NCBI GenBank assembly: GCA_037783415.1
Contig: JAZGTN010000047.1
Span: 4,836,001-4,900,000, forward strand
Origin: Leptasterias polaris
Taxonomy: Eukaryota > Echinodermata > Asteroidea > Forcipulatida > Asteriidae
Reading direction: 5' to 3'
DNA length: 64,000 nucleotides
Both the position numbers and the translations under genes were made by a program. This document shows positions 26,501 to 38,500 of the stretch, piece after piece (position 1 is the stretch's first letter; each line of letters starts with the position of its first letter). The notes below the pieces were generated by a model. The model saw only the letters and a list, made by a program, of their open reading frames with translations. It did not search any database and was not told the DNA's origin.

Positions 26501-29500
26501 CCTGAATCAGCATAACAATTAAAGCCAGTGGCAACTGTTTTGCATAAGATCCCTCTTTTGGCTGACTCTCTTTCTCCTTCTGATTGGTTGCTTTTTGCTC
26601 CAGCTTGTTGCTGATTGGATGAAGGGGCCCCTGAACCAGCACAGACAGCTTTACCAATTCCTGCCGATAGAAGGCAGAAGGGGAGAGAGTCAGCACAAAG
26701 AGTGAAGTTTTTCTTTTTAACATATCTTGTCATTCTCAGGTTTGAGTCAAAGGTCTTCAAAGTATCTGTAGCGTTCACAGCATGCACCCTCTGACCCCAT
26801 CCCCAAAAGGTCATAACAAAGACAAATTATCTTTAATTTACACAAAAGTGTATCAAAATAATTGCAACAACATTTAATGCAGAGCTGAAAAGGTGGATCC
26901 ATTTTACAAACAGATCTTCCTTTTTGAGGCGCCATGCGACAAGAAAAACCTTATAAAAAGTGTCTCCTGGCCTGTTACTTGAGTTTTCCTAAACTGAAAA
27001 CTCATTCGGTCTCAAGTTTGACCACAAATCCTCTACAATATTTATAAAAACTAAATTTACAAAAACATATGTGCCCTCTAATAACTGAATGAAATTTGAG
27101 AAGGAGAAAACAAAAATGCTGTCCAGTAAAAGAAAAAAAAAGTAACATTTGACAATTTCATAAAGCTGTTAAGCAGGAAAAAACTGCTGAGCTTAGCAAG
27201 CTTTTGTGCTTATAGGCTTTATGAAATTGGCAACTTATTTGTAAAAAATGTCATTACATGAATTTTTGTTCTTGAAAAAAAATATATAAAAAAATCTTGA
27301 AAAAACAACCTTTTGTTTGTCTTGGTCGATGCACGCAAGATAAATTATTAGAGCTACCTCTACTTCATCCAAATGCCACATCAGAATGCAAATGAAATGC
27401 CTCTGGAGTCAAACACAGTTAAGTTACTTGAATGTCAAACTAGATACTCGCCTCTCTATGCTCCACAGAGATTATCAAATATCTTAAACATGGGTGGGGG
27501 AAGTTGAAAAAGGGGGTGTCAAAGGAAGGGGTCAAAGGGCAACACGAAAATGTTTTTTAAGTTGGAATTAGCACGGGGCTGTACGCTCGCTGTAAACAAA
27601 ACTGAAAAGCTAGGGTGGTGGGACAGGTTTAAAAGTTCATCGGCGAAAAGAAAGAGATAAACAGAGCTTAATCTTGTTTGTCACTGTCAGAGAATGTTTT
27701 GTTATAGTCTGCGTTCAGCTGAATGTTAATGTGATGTCTAAATATGAAACATAAATACATGTATGTTTGAAACGTTCTATATGATGAGATATGGCCTGAC
27801 ATTTCGACCCGAGTGGAGTGTTTCTTAAAGGCTGATTTAAGCCTTCCAAACATCAGGCCATGAACTATTTTTTGCATTTATACAATAGGTCCTAATGGTT
27901 GGGGGGTATGTAGTTTGCAATGGCTGATTCTATTGTCTCATGTTGAGATAATATGCTTACATTGTAGACCCTAATTAGTTTGCAATGGCTGATTCTATTG
28001 TCTCATGTTGAGATAATATGCTTACATTGTAGACCCTAATTAGTTTGCAATGGCTGATTCTATTGTCTCATGTTGAGATAATATGCTTACATTTTAGACC
28101 CTAATTAGTTTGCAATGGCTGATTTGATTGTCTCATGTTGAGATAATATGCTTACATTGTAGACCCTAATTAGTTTGCAATGGCTGATTCTATTGTCTCA
28201 TGTTGAGATAATATGCTTACATTGTAGACCCTAATTAGTTTGCAATGGCTGATTCTATTGTCTCATGTTGAGATAATATGCTTACATTGTAGACCCTAAT
28301 TAGTTTGCAATGGCTGATTCTATTGTCTCATGTTGAGATAATATGCTTACATTGTAGACCCTAATTAGTTTGCAATGGCTGATTCTATTGTCTCATGTTG
28401 AGATAATATGCTTACATTGTAGACCCTAATTAGTTTGCAATGGCTGATTCTATTGTCTCATGTTGAGATAATATGCTTACATTGTAGACCCTAATTAGTT
28501 TGCAATGGCTGATTCTATTGTCTCATGTTGAGATAATATGCTTACATTGTAGACCCTAATTAGTTTGCAATGGCTGATTCTATTGTCTCATGTTGAGATA
28601 ATATGCTTACATTGTAGACCCTAATTAGTTTGCAATGGCTGATTCTATTGTCTCATGTTGAGATAATATGCTTACATTGTAGACCCTAATTAGTTTGCAA
28701 TGGCTGATTCTATTGTCTCATGTTGAGATAATATGCTTACATTGTAGACCCTAATTAGCTATTACTTGATATCTCTTATCCTCAGCTATTTGATCAGTAA
28801 ATAAACCCAGTTTGGAGTTTTGCTAAGAAGTTTCTAGCAAGGAGTAATTTTTTGTATTGATTTTTAATCATGTACTTTACCTTTAACTTCAAAAAATGTT
28901 TGTATTTTTTAATAGACTGGGAATGGGATTGCCTTGAAATGTATAGTGACCCAGACTTAATTTAAGGCCTTGTAAAAACTTTGAGGGGATTTACACTCCA
29001 ATGATTAAGAAATGGCAGGAGATATTTTTACATGATGATTCATCTTTGACATATGTACCCAAGACATTCCCCAACTGACAAGACTGGAGGTCAATATAAA
29101 ACTAGCTTTAAAGGGAAAAACTCATTTTTTTATTTCATTACATTTTTTGTTTCGTTTTTTACAATTGCAGCTCATTTCATTCCTAGTAAACACTATAGAA
29201 TTAAAGGCACTGGACACTATTGGTAATTACTCAAAATAATTGTTAGCATAAAAACTTACTTGGTAACAAGCAATAGAGAGCTGTTGATAGTATAAAACAT
29301 TGTGAGAAACGACTCTCTCTGAAGTAATGTAGTTTTTGAGAAAAAGGTAATTTCTCACTCAAATAATAAAAGACTTCAGCGAAGCCTTTTATTGTTGGCA
29401 TCTGAAAGCACACAAATTTGTGCAACAAGGGTGTTTTTTCTTTCATTATTTTCTTGCAACTTCGATGACCAATTCAGCCCAAATTTTCACAGGTTTGTTA

Positions 29501-32500
29501 TTTTATGCATATGTTGGGATACACCGAGTGAGAATACTGGTCTTTGACAATTACCAAAGGTGTCCAGTGCCTTTAAAGGCACTGAACATGTTTGGTAATT
29601 ATCAAAGACCAGTATTGTCACTCGGTGTATCCCAACATATGCATAAAATAACAAACCTGTGAAAATTTGGGCTGAATCGGTCATCGAAGTTGCAAGAAAA
29701 TAAAGAAAGAAAAAACACCCTTGTTGCACAATTCTGTGTGCTTTCAGATGCTAATAAAAGGCTTCATGCATGAAGTCTTTTATTATTTTAGTGAGAAGTT
29801 ACCTCTTTCTCAAAAACTTTGTTACTTCAGAGGGAGTGGTTTCTCACAATGTTTTATACTATCAACAGCTCTCCGTTGCTCGTTACCAAGTAAGTTTTTA
29901 TGCTAATATATATTTTGAGTAATTACCAAACGTGTTCAGTGCCTTTAACTGTTTGAGGCAACTCTGCTGACTAAAAAAACAAAAAAACAAAAAACAAAAA
30001 AACAGATCAGGCTTATAGGTCAAATCAAAGTTACATTAACCCTCTTGCTGTCTGACCATTCAATACCATTCACTGTGGTTTTGAATGATAGATAAGCTAT
30101 GCCAGCCTTGCAATATGATACCATGAGGGAATGCATGTACACAGTACACAGTTAGTTCTGTGCACAGTTGTGCCACCATACACAACTTTGGCAGTTGAAT
30201 GGTTTCAAATGGTTGGTCAACTCACTTGAAAATGTTGCGAACAGTAGGAGGGTTAAAGTGGAAAACATTTCCTATTTTACAAAAGTGGTATTAAAGCATG
30301 CTGACAACATTGGTAAATGTCAAAGACCAGTATCCCACCTTTAAGCAGGCCTGGAATTTCATCTTTGAGAGGGCAAAGCCATTTTCAATTTGGAAAGGGC
30401 ACTTCCGTTGGAAAATCTTAAAGTCTATGGGAAACTTCTGGAGGGGCACCAAGGCCAAGACCAGGGGTAACAGAGAGTTAACAACTCGTACATCAAGTAA
30501 AAATCTGAGAAACTTCAGACAAATCAGGTTGTGACCACAGCTGAACTGACTCTTTACGGACAAAAAAGTCAACAAGACAGAAAGACAGCAGAAATTGTAC
30601 ACCAAGTGAAAGTCTGAATGACATTAAGATAATTCAGAAGAAATTTGCATTAACTTTGAAATCATGTTATGACCATTTAACTATGAAAGTTTCCAGAAGA
30701 GCGGCATACTAAATCACCCCCTGTCCCTGATCTCATGTCCCTTAGCAAGAAACATTCACTCCCTCCTGTGTTTTCTTCTCTGAGATTTGCTGAGATCCTC
30801 CATCGACAAGAATTAGCCCCACACTGGGAGGATGTTTTCAACAACTGACAAATTCCACCTCGGCAGCAATCTAAAAACGACCTGCAAATTACTCTTCTAA
30901 ACTTGATTTTCTCTTTTAGAACCACGGTCTGGAGTTGACAATTTCTCTCGCTGCGTGATAACCTGACTGCATTTGTAATGTGGTACGTGACGAGGGTAAC
31001 ATGAACTGTATGTGATACAAACTTGTTTGAGGCAGGGAACCAACTGTCTGAGCTGGTAATCGAGTTACCTTTTGAACTGTACAGCAACAATAAATGCCAT
31101 CTTTTTTTGACTGCATGAACCAACTGCCACTGAGCTGGTAAACTGGAGTATTAATATTTAAAATATGCAGCAAACAGTCAACGCCGTATCTCTTGGTTGT
31201 AGGGAACTAGCTGTCTACACTGGTAATCCAGTAACCTACGACATGCACAACAAAATGAATGCCATCTTTGTAGACTGCAGGGAACTAACTGTGTCTGAGC
31301 TGGTGATCCATCTGTGAAATAGGCAGCTAAACTCTGAATTATCTCTTCTTGGTTGCAGGAGACCAGTTGTCAGAGCTGGTGACCTTTGACCCGTGACAAT
31401 TCCTCAAAAGCATTTTGGGTTCTTCACGAATAGTTTAGGATACCTTTAAGGTCAAAGAAATCACAACTTTAACTTTTCACGGAATGTGAATTCGGTTTCA
31501 TCCATTGAGTATCCGCTGTATCACATCCACAATCAACATAAGCAGGCTTCGAACTGCGACCAGGATTCGAACCCGCATTCTGAATTCTTGATGATTCCAA
31601 ACAACAGTCAGGATTGACCCCAACTATTCCAAGACTGAAGGGGGGAAAGTAACTACATTGTTGCATCATTGTTGATTCAATCCACAGCTGACTTAAGCTG
31701 GATTCGAGCCCTAAACTTCATGCTTTTGAAGCTGTCTGACCTAGATTTAACTCAACCACCAAGATACCAATATAGAATGCAAGGGTACAACAATATAAAA
31801 ATTACGTAGTTTATCTTTGAGTAAGAAAAGGCAAATATTAAGTGTCAGATCGGAATTATCATCGGACCTCATTAAAACAGTAGACTTCATAGAACAGTTT
31901 TAAACAACAGAGCGGCCATCTTTGTCTAGTTCCCTCCATCAGCAATGAGATAACTGCACTGTTTCATCCAATGACTGGAATCTGACTATTAGGTTAGTGT
32001 TGAACCCCAGAAGAACCTTTTAAAAATGTTTAACCAAGCTCAATCTTTCGAAGAAGGTCCCCCTTTTTGTTATGTTTTAGCTTCAGACTAGAAGCACAAA
32101 GTTTGAAAAATTATTGATGATGCATGGTCCCAATTGCATGAGCAGGGTACCAGTCACAGATGGTATGGTACATGTGACATGGTTTTTTGGCTGTTAACCT
32201 TATTGGCAAAAACATATTTGTTGTGCTTAGCTTTTTTTTGTGCCTGGCGAAAATGGGACCTTTGCTGCGATTTGCCTTGAAAAGGCACAAGTTCTTACAA
32301 ACTTTTGGCCGATTTTTGGGGTCTTTTCATGATTATAGATGTTACAGAAATGTTTGTAAAGAGAGAAATTGGCTGTTGCCGGCTTGGTGTTTCCATCCAC
32401 TTCAAGAATCTGTATTACTCTCACAACTTTCATATTCTTCTTACATTCAAATGAATGCAACCAAACTGAGGCTGGGGGGAGAATAGTCTGGTGCTATCAG

Positions 32501-35500
32501 GTATCAGTATCCATTACTGTGCTGAAGATGGGGAACAAGACAAATATGGTCGCTTTTGATTTACTGAAATGTAATCTGTCTTACCCAGACGATGCGTCAA
32601 TACGGGCCTGCTTCTCACAGTTGTGGCAGTACTCTTTCCCTTGAACGGTGAAGAAACCTGGGGTGGTGGAAGAATATGTAAGAGTATAAAATAAAATGAC
32701 ACACCAAAAAAGATAGTTTTTGTATAGTTACAGTGAAAAGGATCAAGGAAAATAAGATGAAAGTTTTTAATTTAAAAAATTGATTCACCCAAAATGTTAC
32801 AGAGTCTACGGTCTAGCTGCTTTCATATGGTGCTTGATATGGGGAATGGTGTACCCCCTTTGTGTCTTCATTGTGTGCTTGGAATCTCAGCAATTCTTTA
32901 GAGGATTTTAGGGGGGGGGGGGGGGGAATTCTGTACAAAAGCAAAATAGTGCGTTAAAGTATGGGATTATGCGGAGGGGGAGGGGGAATACCCTCTGCGC
33001 CATCTCAGGCATGGTATTGCTGCTATGGTTTGTTGGCAGAGTAATTGTTTATAACAAACTGGTGATTTCCATTGTGGTTTTCTCACTAGAAGTCAAAATG
33101 GCTGCACTTTGATAGTGAGGCTTGACTGCACCGATCCAATGAGAGACAATAATATCATCTCACCCTTGTTTTTGAGTGGACTGTTGCACATGTAACAGAT
33201 GAAGCACTCTGGGTGGAGAGTCTTATCTTTGGCTTTCAAGACGGGTCCACTGAAAAAGACAAGACACAAATATCAGTGATTAAAAAGAAAAATTATTATT
33301 GAGGAATGAAAATGGTTACAGCAATTCATGACTTCCTTCATCCAAAGGTTATAAATTTCATACTCGAACCCTTTTTTCGGTGAATTATTTCCCTCTGTAA
33401 TGAAGTCATATTCGAGAAAACTGTATCTGAAAACCCTTTAAAACGGCAACACCTGATTTCGGTTGTTACAACCAAAATTAAGGACAATGTGTTTACAGGC
33501 TGGAAATAGTGCATGGTTTTTCACTCTTTTCTCCTTTGTCAGCTCTACCAATCCCATTATAATATATTTAAGCCAGAATTGGGGGGATCAGAGCGGGGCT
33601 AAACGCGCAACTTCTTCCCCCGTACGATAACAAACTGAATGACCAACCCAACCAACCAAGTTATTGAAAGAGGTCCATCGATCCCACCTGGAATAATCCC
33701 CTCTTGCCTCACTCCCAGTTAAAACTCCTCAAGTATTCTGCCGCCGATTCAGAAAGCTAGGCTCTAGGAGGCAAGCGATGGCCGGACAGAAGGACAGCTT
33801 CAAGCAAACAGCTGCAACAAATATCTCAAAGCTGAATGATTATTTGAAAGAAAAGTTTTTGCTTGACCTCACACTGTTCTGTTGAGCTAAACCAATGTAC
33901 CATCATCTCAGACAGTTGTCAACACGTTCTCTGAAGTGTTGAACTGGTTTGGGGCCTTAGAGTTCCTTGAAGAGGAAATACTTATTCAACCTCCCAGTGG
34001 GCAAGCCTTTTCTTTTTCTAATTTAAGACTTGAGGAATCTCAGGGCCCTTTCACACAAACACCAGTAACAAAGGTCCTTGGAGGTTGGGTTGGGAAGGGT
34101 AAGGGTTGGGTGGGTTAGGGTTGGGTTACAATGGGGTTGGGTTAGGGTTGATGTTGGGTTGGGATGAGGTTGGGTTGGGATGAGGTTGGGTTGGGATGAG
34201 GTTGGGTTGGGATGGGGTGGGGTTGGAAAGGGTCAGGGTGAGGTTGGGTCAGGGTGAGGTTGGGTTACGGGCGAGGTTGGGTTACGGGCGAGGTTGGGTT
34301 ACGGGCGAGGTTGGGTTACGGGTGAAGTTGGGTTACGGGTGGGGTTGGGTTAGGGGTTAGGTTGGGTTGGGATAGGTGTGGGGTTGGGTTGGGATAGGTG
34401 TGGGGTTGGGTTGGGATAGGTGTGGGGTTGGGTTGGGTTGGGATAGGTGTGGGGTTGGGTTGGGTTGGGATAGGTGTGGGGTTGGGTTGGGATAGGTGTG
34501 GGGTTGGGTTGAGATAGGTGTGGGGTTGGGTTGGGTTGGGTTAAGGTTGGGGTTGGGTTGAGTTAGGGCCAATGTTGGGTTGGGTTGTGTTGGGTTAGGG
34601 TGGGGTTAGTTGCGTTAGGAAGGAAAAAAGGGATGGGAAGGGAAATGGGATTCTGTTTGAGTTGAAAATGAGGTTAGGGTTGTTGTTCAGAATGGGAAAT
34701 GGGAATGGTGCATGGAATGGAGTTAGGGGTTTGTGGTTTGGGTTGGGGTTTGGTTTTGGACAGGGTTTGTGGTTAGGGTTAAACTTACACTATTCCCAGG
34801 TTGCACCTGAAGCACATGGGTAGCGTAGGTGCTGGCCTCGACCCGGAACTGGGGGATGCGACTGGTGCTCTGACACTTCTTACACCTGCTGGAGCATTAT
34901 CTGTAAAGAGACAAAATGAAAACATCATACATTGTTATTAAAGGTTTAAAAGTTTTAACAGGAAATGACCTATAAATAGACCAATCTGCAATTATATTAC
35001 ACTACCTTTTAGACTAACCTTTACATTAACCTTTACACTAACCTTTACACTAACCTTTACACTAACCTTTACACTAACCTTTACACTAACCTTTACACTA
35101 ACCTTTACACTAACCTTTACACAAACCTTTACACTAACCTTTACACAAACCTTTACACAAACCTTTACACAAACCTTTACACAAACCTTTACACTAACCT
35201 TTACACAAACCTTTACACTAACCTTTACACAAACCTTTACACAAACCTTTACACAAACCTTTACACAAACCTTTACACTAACCTTTACACTAACCTTTAC
35301 ACTAACCTTTACACTAACCTTTACACTAACCTTTACACTAACCTTTACACTAACCTTTACACAAACCTTTACACAAACCTTTACACAAACCTTTACACAA
35401 ACCTTTACACTAACCTTTACACTAACCTTTACACTAACCTTTACACTAATCTTTACACTAATCTTTACACTAACCTTTACACTAACCTTTACATTAACCT

Positions 35501-38500
35501 TTACACTAATCTTTACACTAACCTTTACATTAACCTTTACACTAATCTTTACACTAACCTTTACACTAACCTTTACACTAATCTTTACACTAACCTTTAC
35601 ACTAACCTTTACACTAACCTTTACACAAACCTTTACACAAACCTTTAGACTAACCTTTACACAAACCATTACTTTAACCTTTACACTAACCTTTACACAA
35701 ACCATTACTTTTACTTTTACACTAACTTTTACACAGGTATTCACCCAAATTGACGAGCGAAGCCAAAATATAGAGCAGATGTAAACAGTGTTTGGACAAG
35801 CAAATCCATCCTTTTTTTAAAACCAGTCATCACTATCTGCATATTTATTATCTACAATGTAGGCTTACTCCAACTGCGCCTTTGATGTTGTTTAATAATT
35901 ACTATCTTCATCTGGTTGTTGCCTGAGGCTAGGGTTACATCCAGAGGAATTTGACGCTGGAATGTACGGAGCTGGTGAAGCCAGCCTCTTAAGCCGAGAT
36001 AAAACCCACTAGGATCTGTTAATACAGCTACCAACAGTGTGATGGCAGAGATGGCAAAAAATACACATGCATAGAACTGGTGATAGACCAACATCAGGAT
36101 AACATTTTCCCAAAGGAAATGGCAATCCTAAAAGGGTGTTTTACCATGAAACACGGCAAGTTGGTATCTGGGATAAATTATTTGCCGATAATTTTAAGTT
36201 CCTTGAAACCCTAAATTTGCATGAAGCTTTTTTATTGTCTGAACCCAACTTCTTGCTTAAATCTTCATATGAAAGAAGGGTAGTGGGTCTGGGTCTTCCC
36301 TTGGTCTAGAGGATGAAGCCCCATGAACCTCCTGGGTGTTACATTTCAACGGATTTACAGACTCTCTACATCACCATGAATAAAGGACTAGGGTAGTGGA
36401 CCTGGGTCTCCCCTTGGTCTAGAGGATGAAATACCCTGAACCTCATGGGTGTTACATTTCAGAGGATATACAGACTCTCTACATCACCACATATGGACAA
36501 CTTAAAGATTTTATTTTTACAGGTTGCTTGTTCACATCTAGAAGTCTTTAAGGAAATTCCTAAAAACAGGAAAAACTGACAAATCACAGGCTTGTCAAAG
36601 TTTCAAAACCTCCCCCAAGGAATCATTTTTGTGGCCTTACCCATTTGCGCCTCCTCCTCTGCAGTCATGCTCTGCAGCATCTTGAAGGAACGAGACTGGG
36701 CACTGGGGTTGATATACCCACCATACCTCATTTCCTCATCTTCACCTCGGTCGATGTACTGGGCGGGGGCCTGGCCATGGCTGTAGGAGGGCGGCTCCTG
36801 GTAGGTTGGGGTGTAAGGCTTGGCAGCGTGGCCGTACGTCGGTGTGGATGCTGGCATATCACTTCAAAAATATGTAGAAATATTTCTGTCAGATTATGTG
36901 TTTATGCATTGTTTAATTTGGGATAATGGAGAGGAGGCTTTCGGGAGGGGGATTGGTGAGGGGATTAGGGGAGTTTGGGGAAAAGGGATTAGGAGAGGAG
37001 GATGGGAATTGGGAGGGGTATGGGAGGGGCTTGGAAGAGGGGATGGGGAGGGGGCTTGGAGTGGGCTTGGGGCGGGGGCTTGGAGTGGGCTTGGGGCGGG
37101 GGCTTGGAGTGGGCTTGGGGAGGTGGCTGGTATGGGGTTTGGGGAGGGGTATTGGAAGAAAGAGTCTTGGGAAGGGGATGGGGAGGGTATGAGGAAGGCA
37201 GCTTGAGGACGGGATTGAAAGAGGGGGCTTGGGGAAGGGGTTTGGGGGAGGGCCTTGGTGAAAGGGTTGGGGAGCACTAACACTATACTCACCCTCCAAC
37301 ACGTCCAGCAATCATCCCTTCTGTCTGGCCCTTAAAGCTGTCTGCAATGTTCTCAGACGAGTAGATTCCAACAGGAGAGTTGAACTGCTTGTGGACCACC
37401 GAGGCTCGACCCATCCCAGCGCCGGCACCTGGACTTGCTCCAAAAGGCTTGGCTGACGCATTGTGTCCTGAGCCAGGATGGTTGAACGTCTGTAGTAAAA
37501 CAAGGTTTGTTGCAAAAAAAATATTTTAAAAAAGAAACAAAAAGGTAAATCTAACTGACCAGCTCCCCTCCAAAACTCACAACTTCAACAAATATTTGAA
37601 GCCACTTTTATTCAAATCATCGTAAAGACAATCTTTTGGTTTTTGTCGCAAGAAATGGTTGGTTTGGCCTTGGAGGAAGCAAATAGATTTGGTGGTGTAA
37701 TCAACGCATCAATCAAATGACAAGTAATAAACCATGAGGGAAACTGACTGGCTACATTTTATAACAATTTTGGGTTGAACAAAGAAAAATTGACTAAAGT
37801 GAGACTTGAACCTGTGACCTCCGGATTGATGTGCCGGTGCTCTACCAACTGAGCTATCTAGCCCTAATGTTGGGGTCTCCCTTCTTTGTCAATATCTTTG
37901 TTCAAGGTGCCAGTCAGAAGCCATTTAACCTGTAGCTGCCATATAGCTAAGGATCACACCCAAGTTTACGATACAACCTGGGAAGCGACAGCAGGGGGAT
38001 CACCTTAAGGGAATGCAACTTTTTATTTCAGATATCAAGTAGTATACCAAAAGGGAAAACTGACTGGGTAAAACAAGGAAAAATGTACGCAGTTCAGATG
38101 ATTTCATTTGGAAGTTCAAGGCGGCTTTTACAAAATCCAGATATTGAGCAAAAAGTGCGCACTTGGTGATAATAAAATGAACTTGCCTGTTTACTGGCCT
38201 GTAGTGACACATTAGTTACTGCAGAATCTGTCTCATCCCTTGTAATCTTTGGCTTCCAAAGAGTTGCCTCACCCCTGTAAATAAAATGGAATAGACCACA
38301 GAATGAGCTTTGAATAGACTTCAATACATGGCAGAGTCAAAAACAAAAATGACAATGCTCTGATTTCTCGATTCCTGAAGTCCTGTTCCAAAGGGATAGG
38401 TATGCGGAACTTTTTATTCACGAAACTCCCCCGTTTTGGGAGTCTAATCATTTCAAATTCAACAAAACCTGTTATGCTTCATAAAATGTCCACTTCTTCC

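Larger units (their letters stand above)
22257..32584 (-). other. Zasp intron 8
   Basis: At 10.3 kb this is the longest intron. It holds a possible internal promoter (24135-24420), a doubled ~126-bp segment (26395-26645), a palindromic element with a 65-bp satellite (27787-28755), a tail-to-tail MITE pair (29201-29948), a dispersed repeat (30335-30470) and a degenerate array (31030-31390). No further exon with proper phase and composition was found. Confidence 0.55.

Noticed and set aside
27911..28755. CRISPR-like array
   Set aside because: Units are contiguous 65-bp copies with no variable spacers, in eukaryotic intron DNA; an ordinary satellite.
30677..31123. 148-codon minus-strand open frame
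   Set aside because: Overlaps a degenerate repeat and has no phase-compatible splice sites for Zasp.
34081..34600. Interstitial telomere repeat
   Set aside because: TTAGGG words are scattered in a TTGGG-rich minisatellite with larger units; no run of tandem TTAGGG.
34992..35744. 250-residue minus-strand open frame of Lys-Val-Ser/Cys-Val repeats
   Set aside because: It is the 12-bp satellite read in a stop-free phase; no splice or start context and no non-repeat sequence.
37795..37862. tRNA-like sequence on the minus strand
   Set aside because: Anticodon stem mismatch, wrong base at position 33 and SINE flanks; not a functional tRNA.
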